A DNA stretch of 64,000 nucleotides from Azadirachta indica (Eukaryota > Streptophyta > Magnoliopsida > Sapindales > Meliaceae), in NCBI GenBank assembly GCA_022749755.1, contig CM040451.1:4292871-4356870 (forward strand). The letters run 5' to 3'. The translations under genes and the position numbers were made by a program. The notes under the pieces are model-generated. The model had not been told where the DNA came from. It saw only the letters and a program-made list of their open reading frames with translations, and did not search any database. Positions within the stretch are counted from its first letter, which is position 1. Each line of letters begins with the position of its first letter. This document shows positions 24,790-40,607 of this stretch, in pieces.

Positions 24790-25156
24790 TTTTCCCTTTT
24801 CCACCGCGTCCTTTTCTTTTTCCTTTCGCCGTACCCTTCCCTTTTATTTTATTTTCCGAGCCCGCCCTTCCGCTCTATTTCACCGCGCAGGCCCGACGTC
24901 GGATTTTCTGTGAGGGATAGGGATAGTATCTTTTTTTTGCAAGCCTTGGTGAAAAATCCTTTAAAAACTTTAAAAGTCCATAACTTTTTGCCCCGATGTC
25001 CAATTGAAGCAATTTTTTTTTTCAAATCGCATAACGTTTCGAGACGAATGCATTGAGGTCATTTCTTCCCCTCGACCGAGCACGCCGGCGTATGGTTTAC
25101 TCCTCAAGCCTCGCAGGCAAGCCGCCCTTATATACATTTACCTCGCATTACCTTTC

Positions 25157-25276
25157 GGGTGCGACCATACCAGCACTAATGCACCGGATCCCATCAGAAC
25201 TCCGCAGTTAAGCGTGCTTGGGCGAGAGCAGTACTAAGATGGGTGACCTCTTGGGAAGTCCTCGTGTTGCACCCCT
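25157..25276 (+). rRNA. 5S ribosomal RNA, array copy 51
   Basis: Consensus gene; starts 493 bp after copy 50 because of that copy's duplication. Confidence 0.96.
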
Positions 25277-25643
25277 TTTTCCCTTTTCCACCGCGTCCTT
25301 TTCTTTTTCCTTTCGCCGTACCCTTCCCTTTTATTTTATTTTCCGAGCCCGCCCTTCCGCTCTATTTCACCGCGCAGGCCCGACGTCGGATTTTCTGTGA
25401 GGGATAGGGATAGTATCTTTTTTTTGCAAGCCTTGGTGAAAAATCCTTTAAAAACTTTAAAAGTCCATAACTTTTTGCCCCGATGTCCAATTGAAGCAAT
25501 TTTTTTTTTCAAATCGCATAACGTTTCGAGACGAATGCATTGAGGTCATTTCTTCCCCTCGACCGAGCACGCCGGCGTATGGTTTACTCCTCAAGCCTCG
25601 CAGGCAAGCCGCCCTTATATACATTTACCTCGCATTACCTTTC

Positions 25644-25763
25644 GGGTGCGACCATACCAGCACTAATGCACCGGATCCCATCAGAACTCCGCAGTTAAGC
25701 GTGCTTGGGCGAGAGCAGTACTAAGATGGGTGACCTCTTGGGAAGTCCTCGTGTTGCACCCCT
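25644..25763 (+). rRNA. 5S ribosomal RNA, array copy 52
   Basis: Consensus gene, 487-bp spacing. Confidence 0.96.
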
Positions 25764-26130
25764 TTTTCCCTTTTCCACCGCGTCCTTTTCTTTTTCCTTT
25801 CGCCGTACCCTTCCCTTTTATTTTATTTTCCGAGCCCGCCCTTCCGCTCTATTTCACCGCGCAGGCCCGACGTCGGATTTTCTGTGAGGGATAGGGATAG
25901 TATCTTTTTTTTGCAAGCCTTGGTGAAAAATCCTTTAAAAACTTTAAAAGTCCATAACTTTTTGCCCCGATGTCCAATTGAAGCAATTTTTTTTTTCAAA
26001 TCGCATAACGTTTCGAGACGAATGCATTGAGGTCATTTCTTCCCCTCGACCGAGCACGCCGGCGTATGGTTTACTCCTCAAGCCTCGCAGGCAAGCCGCC
26101 CTTATATACATTTACCTCGCATTACCTTTC

Positions 26131-26249
26131 GGGTGCGACCATACCAGCACTAATGCACCGGATCCCATCAGAACTCCGCAGTTAAGCGTGCTTGGGCGAG
26201 AGCAGTACTAAGATGGGTGACCTCTTGGGAAGTCCTCGTGTTGCCCCCT
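26131..26249 (+). rRNA. 5S ribosomal RNA, array copy 53 (3' A deleted)
   Basis: The 3' end reads GTTGCCCCCT where the consensus has GTTGCACCCCT. The A that should pair with U4 in helix I is missing, so the gene is 119 nt. An extra T in the spacer restores the 487-bp spacing. Confidence 0.93.
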
Positions 26250-26617
26250 TTTTCCCTTTTCCACCGCGTCCTTTTCTTTTTCCTTTCGCCGTACCCTTCC
26301 CTTTTATTTTATTTTCCGAGCCCGCCCTTCCGCTCTATTTCACCGCGCAGGCCCGACGTCGGATTTTCTGTGAGGGATAGGGATAGTATCTTTTTTTTTG
26401 CAAGCCTTGGTGAAAAATCCTTTAAAAACTTTAAAAGTCCATAACTTTTTGCCCCGATGTCCAATTGAAGCAATTTTTTTTTTCAAATCGCATAACGTTT
26501 CGAGACGAATGCATTGAGGTCATTTCTTCCCCTCGACCGAGCACGCCGGCGTATGGTTTACTCCTCAAGCCTCGCAGGCAAGCCGCCCTTATATACATTT
26601 ACCTCGCAGTACCTTTC

Positions 26618-26737
26618 GGGTGCGACCATACCAGCACTAATGCACCGGATCCCATCAGAACTCCGCAGTTAAGCGTGCTTGGGCGAGAGCAGTACTAAGA
26701 TGGGTGACCTCTTGGGAAGTCCTCGTGTTGACCCCCT
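26618..26737 (+). rRNA. 5S ribosomal RNA, array copy 54 (variant 3' end and promoter)
   Basis: The 3' end reads GTTGACCCCCT (CA changed to AC), which disturbs helix I pairing. The promoter has GCAGTACC instead of GCATTACC; the GC at -12 itself is kept. Confidence 0.93.
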
Positions 26738-27104
26738 TTTTCCCTTTTCCACCGCGTCCTTTTCTTTTTCCTTTCGCCGTACCCTTCCCTTTTATTTTAT
26801 TTTCCGAGCCCGCCCTTCCGCTCTATTTCACCGCGCAGGCCCGACGTCGGATTTTCTGTGAGGGATAGGGATAGTATCTTTTTTTTGCAAGCCTTGGTGA
26901 AAAATCCTTTAAAAACTTTAAAAGTCCATAACTTTTTGCCCCGATGTCCAATTGAAGCAATTTTTTTTTTCAAATCGCATAACGTTTCGAGACGAATGCA
27001 TTGAGGTCATTTCTTCCCCTCGACCGAGCACGCCGGCGTATGGTTTACTCCTCAAGCCTCGCAGGCAAGCCGCCCTTATATACATTTACCTCGCAGTACC
27101 TTTC

Positions 27105-27224
27105 GGGTGCGACCATACCAGCACTAATGCACCGGATCCCATCAGAACTCCGCAGTTAAGCGTGCTTGGGCGAGAGCAGTACTAAGATGGGTGACCTCTT
27201 GGGAAGTCCTCGTGTTGCACCCCT
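27105..27224 (+). rRNA. 5S ribosomal RNA, array copy 55
   Basis: Consensus gene body with the GCAGTACC promoter variant. Longer T tracts in the following spacer give 491 bp to the next copy. Confidence 0.95.
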
Positions 27225-27595
27225 TTTTCCCTTTTCCACCGCGTCCTTTTCTTTTTCCTTTCGCCGTACCCTTCCCTTTTATTTTATTTTCCGAGCCCGC
27301 CCTTCCGCTCTATTTCACCGCGCAGGCCCGACGTCGGATTTTCTGTGAGGGATAGGGATAGTATCTTTTTTTTTTGCAAGCCTTGGTGAAAAATCCTTTA
27401 AAAACTTTAAAAGTCCATAACTTTTTGCCCCGATGTCCAATTGAAGCAATTTTTTTTTTTTCAAATCGCATAACGTTTCGAGACGAATGCATTGAGGTCA
27501 TTTCTTCCCCTCGACCGAGCACGCCGGCGTATGGTTTACTCCTCAAGCCTCGCAGGCAAGCCGCCCTTATATACATTTACCTCGCAGTACCTTTC

Positions 27596-27715
27596 GGGTG
27601 CGACCATACCAGCACTAATGCACCGGATCCCATCAGAACTCCGCAGTTAAGCGTGCTTGGGCGAGAGCAGTACTAAGATGGGTGACCTCTTGGGAAGTCC
27701 TCGTGTTGCACCCCT
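27596..27715 (+). rRNA. 5S ribosomal RNA, array copy 56 (last)
   Basis: Consensus gene body with the GCAGTACC promoter variant. It is the last gene of the array; about 265 bp of its downstream spacer is present before the array ends. Confidence 0.95.
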
Positions 27716-27981
27716 TTTTCCCTTTTCCACCGCGTCCTTTTCTTTTTCCTTTCGCCGTACCCTTCCCTTTTATTTTATTTTCCGAGCCCGCCCTTCCGCT
27801 CTATTTCACCGCGCAGGCCCGACGTCGGATTTTCTGTGAGGGATAGGGATAGTATCTTTTTTTTGCAAGCCTTGGTGAAAAATCCTTTAAAAACTTTAAA
27901 AGTCCATAACTTTTTGCCCCGATGTCCAATTGAAGCAATTTTTTTTTTCAAATCGCATAACGTTTCGAGACGAATGCATTG

Positions 27982-28583
27982 GACAAGTTCCGAAGGAGCT
28001 TGGTGTTTTTTTTTACCCCTAATTTTGCATTTTTTCGATGTTTTAATGCATTTTTACAATTTACAAATTTTTTAAGCCTTCATTTTCTTACGTTAAAGGC
28101 ATTTTAGTTCCTAATTGATCATGAAATTAGCAACGTTGGTGTGCAATCACACAAAAGTAAAAAGAAGGGGTGAAATCAAGATTAGAAAATTTTTTTTTTT
28201 TTGTTTTGCCTTTATAATGGTTGTGTAGAGTTTGGGATCAGGGAATTTTGTTGCTTTAGTGGCATTTGCATTTGTTTTGTGAAATTTGAGTCCCGGGTTC
28301 GAGTTGTTGTGACTGCAAATAATTTATTATTATATTTTTCAGTTGCCCCAGCTAATTATCCGTGGCCTAAATGTGTGTATGAAAATGAATGAAAGGATTA
28401 TGAAAATCCCTATTTTAAATAAAATTGAGGAATATAATTTTTAAATATAAAAAAAAGGAAAAATTCTACGTTCAACTCAACAGTCTCTCTATATCTCACG
28501 CTTCGCCTCAAACGACGGTGATTGGCTCCATATTCATCCCCGCAAAGTCGCCGCCTTTTTCCTGCTTAACTGTTGCTCTCACC
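27982..28583. other. Array-flanking DNA and upstream region of the RRM gene
   Basis: Unique AT-rich DNA starting at the array end. It has a T10-12 tract near 28190 and no recognisable gene. The last 130 bp probably hold the 5' leader of the RRM gene, because no ATG occurs in the pyrimidine-rich stretch just before its start codon. Confidence 0.5.
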
Positions 28584-31500
28584 ATGTGGGCAGCAACGAG
28601 CTGTTACGCACTACCCATCTTCGCAAATTTTCAGGAAAATCGTGCGAACCGTAGAGCACTGAATCTGAGAGCATCCCTCTCTAATTATCCTCTTGCAAGC
28701 AGAATCATGGTTAGAAGTAAAGTCATTTCTTCCTCTTCTCTCACATCTTTGATTTTCTTTATTTTTCCTTTTTTAGTATTTTAAGCGAAAATATGGGTTC
28801 CCTTTTTTAAGCGTTGAGTTTCTTTGTTATGGTAACAGGTCATAGTTCTGGTTAATTCTCGCATATGGGTATAACAAATTTTGCTAGTATAGTTGTTTAA
28901 TGGACGCTCACATACATGTTCACTCACAAAAAAGATGTTTTTAGTTAGAAATTAAGAAAACTTTTTGATGTTAGAACTTAAAAATTTAGCTGGTTTTGAA
29001 GTAATTATATTCCAAGACTTATTTACCAATTTCATTATGTACATCTAGTAATGCCTAACAAAATGCACAAAGGTGGCTCACGAGCATGGAAGCCATTTGA
29101 CTTCCTAAAAAAGATGATTCTCCTTAAGGCTACACAATTTACCGTAATGTGTCTGAACTTATTGGCTATTTTATGTTTGAGAGTCATAGTTATTGTGTAA
29201 TACTTATTGTAAGAAACGAGTATATTCAAATTTTAGTTTGGCCATCTTTGATCAATATATTATCTTTATCTGGTTTAAAAAACACTTAGTAGGAGATGAT
29301 CAAGATGCATATTGACTATTAGTGTAGCGAACAATCTTTGTTGGAGCAATGGAAATTTCAAATTCCTCTGAATGCTACAACATTAGATGTTGTAGTATAA
29401 CTTATTTATTTAGTAAAGGATAGTAGTGTTAGGCTTAGGCTAGAATCTCTCCTCTACACTAAATGCTACAACATAGTACGTCATTAGATGTTTATGCTTA
29501 TGAGGAAGAGATGTAATAGAACAAACAAAAGAAATAAGAGGAAGAGATGTAATGGAACTAGAATGGCTTAGATTTAGGCATAAATAGTGAATCTATTGTT
29601 AGATCTTTTTTCTGAATTTATATAACTCAATTTTTCTGTTGACCTTTTATTCAATCTACCTGGTCTGTGCTGTTAGAGGTATCCTGGTGCATGCTATTTG
29701 TTGATTGCATAGTTGTTGGGCTATAGGTTAAATGAACACAATATGGATTGGAGGAAATGCTTTTAGAAGATGTCTAAGACTGGGCATGTGGTATTGAGTT
29801 TGGATGAATAATGAGCAGTAACTGCAATAAATGACCAAAAGATATCTAAGGGCATTGAGTTTTGTAATTTAGGATTGTTATTGTAAATATTGTTTCATTT
29901 TCTATTTTCGTTCTAAATTACATAAGGTGGTAGAGATCAAAAAGGATATTGCATGGTCTCTTACATTAGGCAAACTTAACTTAAGTGGGTGCTTTTACTA
30001 TTTTTGTGACCAATATATACCAGTTGAATTGGAAGGAGAAACCTATTGTACCATTTTAAAAGCAATCCTTTTTTCTGACACATAATATTGAGGAAAATAT
30101 GTACATCTTGAGCGTAGCCAAGGTGAGGACTTCAAAGTGCACAGGTACAAAGAAAGGAAAATGTTTCATTCATTGGTACCTCTGGTCTGGGAAAAGGTAA
30201 TGAGAAACCTCCCTGAGATAATTGAAGTATATTTGGAATCATTGCTGTAGCTAAAATGACTAACATGCCAAGGTATTGGATGATGGAAGGATATGGGTTG
30301 AAAATAAGGATACACATGAAAGCATTATGCTTTTTAGTGTATCTACTTATTTGTGAAACCATTTGTCCAAAAAACCATCTGCTTATTTATTACCAAAAAT
30401 TAGGGCTTTGGATGGAATAGAACTCTGGGAGAATAGCTGTCTAGCTGAAACTGATCATCAGATAATGATCTGTTGCCAATTTGAAGAAAACACATAAGCA
30501 TATTCGACAATAAGAAAGTTTAATCAGAAGAATATAAGGAAGATGAAAATAATTCTTCTTGTTTTTGGGAGTTTCGCGGAGGGAGGATGTGGAGGTGAGA
30601 AGAAATTTGGTTATGAACTGAAGATACGTAAAGTTCTCTTGAATATTAATAGTAGCTTCTGGAACCACTTGAACTTGCTAAAAATTCCTTAGCTCATACA
30701 AAAATGAGGCGTTAAAGAAATATAATAGAAAAAAACTGAAAAACTTGGTAACGTCTTCATGATACAAAACCAAAGTGCTAGAGATGCTTGAGAAGATTGG
30801 ATATGGCTTCAGTAACCTTACCTTTGAGTTTGTTGCACAATTTTGAGTGGATTACCAGTATGTACAGACAAGCTTTTACAAGCCTTTGGTTGGCAGCAAA
30901 TTTCAAAAGGAGGTCCCAACATGATGAGATTGACACCAGTAATGTTGTTCAGGGAGTTGGGGAACAGGTCTCTCAGTTAACAATATTAGTGAAAAAGAAT
31001 GACTAAAGAGTTTATCATGATTTGCCTTATGTTTGACATTTTTTTTTCCCAAGAAGTTAGTTTCAGAATATCTAAATACTCTCGCGAAAAAGAAGTCTAT
31101 AATTGATTCATACTTGTTAAACTGCCCCATCTTGTTATGACGTAGCTAGTTTATGCATAGTTCTTTTTTATTATGTGGTGTGTGAATATGTAGGTTGGCA
31201 GTCTATTATATATATCAGTTTTCTTACTGGACAAAATATGTTGTGAGGCCTTATTTATGTAAGAGGATTTAAAGTACCATGATATTTAAAGTTGATGACC
31301 TAAGCTCATTGGTTTGATTATCTTATACGATTCAATATGTTCATGCACCACATTGTGTCGTTTATCCTATAGACTGTAAGATGTCCTATAGAAGAGGTCA
31401 AAAGGAAATTGAATTAAATACCATAAGAAAGTTCCATGAAATACTGTACAATTCTACTGGTATCCCAGTTGGTTTGACATCTTGTTTAAGCAGCAAGAGG

Positions 31501-32243
31501 TAAAGGGATTGATTCTCACTCACATTAATCTTGGTGAGGGAAATTCTTTAGTTTATGTTTGTGCAGGGGCTGGGGTTGGTTGGAATGTGGTGTGTGATAA
31601 TCTTAAAAATAAAATAGTGGAAAGAACCCAAGAAATTTTTTGTCACAAAACTTCCTAGTTCTGATTTTGCGTACTGTACTGCAGATTTGCCGTTTAATAC
31701 TCATGAGAGCAGGTTGCAAAACGAATTCTCTAGTTTTGGTGAAATAGCAGAAGGTATTTTTCATTTCTCAATATTTCACTCATAAGCATTGAACAAATTT
31801 GATATCTTTGTGTATTCCCTCATTTGTCATTTTCTTCCTATCCATGCTCTGAGAACAGTTAACTATTTATACTATCTGTGGCAGTAAAGCTTGTCAAGGA
31901 TGAATTCACAAAGAAATCCAAAGGCTATGCGTTTATTCAATACACTAGTCAAGATGAGGCCTTGCTTGCCTTAGAGAATATGGATCACAAGGTATCTTCC
32001 ATTACAATTTGCTCTTGCTTTTAAGGCTGCTTTTTTTTTTTTTTTTGTTTTTTAAGATTAAAAAAATAATTTTATAGACATAGATTTTCTTTTTCCTTTT
32101 GTCAGATAATTGATGGCAGATTGATTCATGTCGAAATTGCCAAACCCGGTAAAGAAAGATTTGGAGGATATCCAAGAACCTCAGGACCCCCAAAACAGCA
32201 ACAGTTGCCTGAGCAAGATGAGGTAGCAGATTGTTGGTACTGA
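28584..32243 (+). CDS. Small single-RRM RNA-binding protein, probably organelle-targeted (4 exons)
   Basis: Exons read as 28584-28716, 31685-31753, 31885-31991 and 32106-32243. All junctions are GT-AG and in phase, giving 148 residues. One RNA-recognition motif covers about residues 40-116, with RNP2 IMVRNL (41-46, split by intron 1 in codon 45) and RNP1 KGYAFIQY (80-87). Residues 1-39 are rich in Ala, Ser, Arg and Asn with few acids, as in a plastid or mitochondrial transit peptide. The short tail ends in DEVADCWY and has no glycine-rich domain. Small organellar RRM proteins of plants bind RNA and some act in RNA editing or stability; which role this one has cannot be told. The start was chosen as the first in-frame ATG (CACCATGTGG). 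Intron 1 is unusually long (2968 bp). An alternative in-frame junction is described in the findings. The exact family member is not recognised. Confidence 0.85.
28717..31684 (+). other. Intron 1 of the RRM gene
   Basis: AT-rich intron from donor GTAAAG to acceptor CTGCAG. Open frames inside are short and have no recognisable domains. A small perfect inverted repeat (CTACAACAT/ATGTTGTAG) lies near 29375. No transposon ends or RNA genes were recognised. Confidence 0.7.
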
Positions 32244-33253
32244 TCAATTTCTCACTACTTAATTTGCCACAATCACCAATATTGTGCAAGTACTGCCATT
32301 GTTTCATCAAATATCAGTTTAAGACAGTATGCTTAAAAAGGGTATAGTAGATTTTAGTTTAGAAATGAGTAGAATCTTATTACTCATCATCAGTCATCTG
32401 AATTTACTGGATTTGTAATACAAACATCATGCCCTTTATCGTCTATCTATGACATAGTGGAGTATATGGGGCATTGTACTGCACTTTTGTTTTTTTCTGT
32501 GATGTTGTATTGTATATTGGATTGTATAGTAATGGACTATATGCGAGTATGTCATTGCTTTTGCTGTTGAATTGTACTCAGGTAATGATATTAACCAAAT
32601 CCAACCAACTTTAGGGCTCATTGCAATTAGCACTATACAATACTAAATTAAGAAGTATAAATATTAATCCATACCTTGTTTTAAAGGGGTTTATCAAATT
32701 AAATTAGCACTAAGGAGCATTTTTAAATTATTCCATAATATATTCTAACTAAAATAGTACTTGAAATGTTTTAAGATTAACACTAGACATTTTAATGAAT
32801 TTTTTCTTTTAAGAAGTGCTAAAAGAACACTAAAATGCGTAAATAATGTTATACTCTCGCATTTTTCTTTTAACTCATTTAATCAACACATTCTAACTTC
32901 TATTCAAATGTGAAATATCTAAATGAGTAGTTTTACTACATGTTATTGAACTAGAAGTAGGGTGGGCAATTTTCGGGTGGACCTGGAAAATTTTATTTAA
33001 GCTTGAGTTCTGTTATATATTATTTAGGCTCAGTCTTGACCCATCCCGAGCTAGATTAGGTTTCAAATTTGGCCTCTAAGGCCGGAATTTAAGTTATAAA
33101 AATTTTGAATCTAGGTCGAGTTTAAAAGGAAATTCGACTCAGATCTAACTAAATATATATGTTTTGGATTAAATTTTCGAGTATCCAAACTTATCCCATT
33201 AGGGGCAAGTGTAATCCGAATTTTAATTACACTAAGCCAAGCCTAAACTTTTT
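32244..33253. other. Intergenic DNA 3' of the RRM gene
   Basis: Contains the 3' UTR of the RRM gene and AT-rich DNA. About 32950-33250 has repeated short GAGCT/GGCTC/TCGAGT-like words (for example around GGGTGGGCAATTTTCGGGTGG), the composition of a decayed non-autonomous transposon, but no ends could be fixed. No gene seen. Confidence 0.4.
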
Positions 33254-33502
33254 TACCCAACCTAAAGAGTGTTTAAAATATATTTATATACTAAGAAACC
33301 TATCATGTGATGTATTACTTATTTAAAATTGTATTAAATTAAATTAAATGAGGGCATCGAGAGTAGGTGGGGGCACCGAGAGTAGCTGCCTGCTCTCGGT
33401 GCCCTCATTTAATTTAATTTAATATAATTTTAAATAAGCAATACATCACATGTAAAGTTTTTTAGTATATAAATATATTTTGAATACTCATTTGGTTAGT
33501 GT
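33254..33502. mobile_element. Foldback (long palindrome) element
   Basis: Near-palindromic segment centred at about 33378. The left arm from GAGTGTTTAAAATATATTT (33267) is matched in reverse complement by the right arm ending at TTTGAATACTC (33489), with about 90% identity over 110 bp. Weaker pairing extends to the stated ends. The core holds a GC-rich hairpin with a 12-bp perfect stem GGGCACCGAGAG (33371-33382) and CTCTCGGTGCCC (33393-33404). The left arm has a second, slightly changed copy of the core word at 33350-33363. Non-coding; probably a foldback MITE. No clear target duplication was found. Confidence 0.75.
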
Positions 33503-33533
33503 AACATGTTAAACGAGTTTGAAAAACTTTTCA

Positions 33534-34331
33534 TAATAACCTAATTTTCACCCAATTTACATAAATAATCCTGTTTAAAATTTTTTATCAAATTAGCTAA
33601 GAAAAAAAAAAATTCTGACCAAAATTCCTTCAATGACTAAAATACAAAACCTCCATATTTTCACTTTCACATTTCAAACACACACACACACCTAAAATTG
33701 CAAAACCCTTAATTACTAAATTCTTGAATCAATGGTGGCAACGGCAATCGACTGACTGTTGAAGGCGAAAGTGATGTTTGAAGGATGGTAGCATTTTACG
33801 GCAAGCTATATGACAATGAAGACGATAGTTTGTTTGTTTGTTTTTTTTTTAATTGATTTTAGACGATAATATGTAAAAATGAATAACTTAAGATGAATAT
33901 ATTGATAATTGAGATGTAGTTAAGATAAAATGTCCTGATTGAAGTGTATTTTTTTGGCTAAAAAATTGGTAAGCAATTGTTTGTACTCAAAAGCATTTGC
34001 AAATGCAAATTTATTTGTACTTGAAAAGAGTTTTGGGTACAAACACGTCACACTCAAAAACAATATGTTGCTGATATCGGCATCTACTTTGTCGTTGTCA
34101 TAGTTATCGTCTAAATCTGTTTCGAAAATGTTGGAATCAGGGTTTTTTGCAATTTTAGGAATTACGATTTTTGGGTTTCAAATGTCATGAAAATGAGGGT
34201 CATGTATGTTTATGGCTTGAGAGCATTTTGGCTCGGAAACTATTTTCTTGGCAACATCGATAAAAAAGATTGATAAAAAAATTTGAAACACGACTATTTA
34301 CATGAAAAGGATCCAATTTAGAGTTATTTTT
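33534..34331. mobile_element. Probable inverted-repeat element (degenerate long TIRs)
   Basis: The left end (ATAACCTAATTTTCACCC, then about 180 bp with CCTAAAATTGCAAAACCC near 33690) resembles the reverse complement of the right end (near 34331, and GGGTTTTTTGCAATTTTAGG near 34145). Arms of roughly 200 bp flank about 400 bp of non-coding DNA. Similarity is clear in blocks but interrupted. No transposase and no secure target duplication were seen. Confidence 0.5.
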
Positions 34332-39434
<5,103 letters not shown>

Positions 39435-39922
39435 CAATGAAGGGTAACCTAATAACAACTTTGTGAAATATGGGAACTGTTGCTTCTTACCAACTCATAA
39501 GTAAAGATGTTATTCTGCAGTACATAGGCTTGTTAGTTTTGTATATCTTTATAATAAGTAAAGTAATTTGACAGAACCATGAAAAACTCAACGCACCTTA
39601 GCCTATCTAGTTTGTTCCTTGGACATGGATTAAGGATGCCTCTACGAACGATAGAGCTAAACTACAACCGTTATATGATACACAGACTGCACTTGGACCA
39701 TTGGATTAAAATTGAATCGTTAAATCCAACGGTCTTGTGAAAGTAAAGCTTTCACATTATTAATTCTTTTAATCTTTAAAATATTTTAATTAATTATTCC
39801 ATTTTCATGTCCACTTTCATACTATTTTGATGAATTTTTGTATCTAAAATATAAAATCGATTTGAATTTGTATAGACTCACATGTTATGTTATTTGTTGC
39901 ACACAATATCAATTTATTTATT

Positions 39923-39927
<5 letters not shown>

Positions 39928-39991
<64 letters not shown>
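39928..39991. repeat. (TTA)n microsatellite
   Basis: About 21 perfect TTA units. Read in frame it gives a poly-leucine open frame, which is an artefact. Confidence 0.95.
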
Positions 39992-39992
<1 letters not shown>

Positions 39993-40533
39993 TTTGCATT
40001 GGATTCAAGTCGTGCGGTTATAATTGCCACCTCTAATTAGTAATTAGCATTGTTAAACTGTTTTTTTTTTTTTTTAATATATGAATATGTGAATTATTGT
40101 TTGGATTCTCCTAATCCCCAGGATTGGGACAATTACGACCAGAATTGAGAGATTCCATTGAAGTTCTGATTATTTATTCATTATTCCATACACAACGTGC
40201 CAGACAAATCGGCCCATTAATACGGCTTAATTGGTGACTGTCAGTGCGCCACGTGTCCTAACCTATCTTGCCTGTCATGTATGAACTATTACTCCACTTG
40301 TTATTATAAAGGCAGATTTAAATATTTTTAATAATTAAAATTAAATTTAATATGTATATTAATTAGATATATTAAATTGAATGATGTATAAATAATATAA
40401 AAAAATGTGAAGTTAAACATCTTTGTTCTTTTTTTTATTTTATAGTATTTTAATTATATTGATAAATATATTTTTTTAATTAATTTAAAAATTTATATTT
40501 TAATATTTTATATTAATATTTAGTTATTTTTAT

Positions 40534-40534
40534 T

Positions 40535-40607
<73 letters not shown>
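40534..40607. repeat. (TAA)n microsatellite
   Basis: About 24 perfect TAA/AAT units, the reverse complement of the (TTA)n tract 600 bp upstream. Confidence 0.95.

Larger units (their letters stand above)
1..27981 (+). repeat. 5S rDNA tandem array, 487-bp unit
   Basis: Head-to-tail array of 5S rRNA genes, all on the + strand. Gene starts are normally 487 bp apart (120 bp gene, 367 bp spacer). Each unit has TATATA at -28, GC at -12 and C at -1 before the gene, the internal A-box/intermediate element/C-box region inside it, and a T5 run straight after it as pol III terminator. The window opens inside a spacer, so the array continues leftwards. On the right, unit homology stops at about 27981, inside the spacer, where unique DNA begins. 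There are 56 full-length and 3 truncated genes. Spacing exceptions are 488 bp (one extra T) after copies 18 and 49, 493 bp after copy 50, 491 bp after copy 55, and rearrangements at 837-946 and 22862-23202. Short open frames inside the units are fortuitous. Confidence 0.98.

Noticed and set aside
352..27715. 5S promoters belonging to Cassandra-type retrotransposons
   Set aside because: Complete 5S genes in head-to-tail 487-bp units with terminators, no LTR ends or primer-binding sites between them.
413..27839. Repeated 60- and 77-codon open frames in every 5S unit
   Set aside because: They start with non-ATG codons such as TTG, overlap the 5S gene and its spacer, and owe their repetition to the array. 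No domain, no plant start context.
1..27981. Regular repeat spacing resembling a CRISPR array
   Set aside because: The repeated unit is a 120-nt 5S rRNA gene with a constant 367-bp spacer; there are no variable spacers and no cas genes, and the context is eukaryotic.
30132..31130. Several 70-76 codon frames inside the long intron of the RRM gene
   Set aside because: No domains, no similarity to known families that I can see, low-complexity composition; expected by chance in a 3-kb intron.
39838..40023. Open frame encoding a poly-leucine protein
   Set aside because: Produced entirely by the (TTA)n microsatellite.
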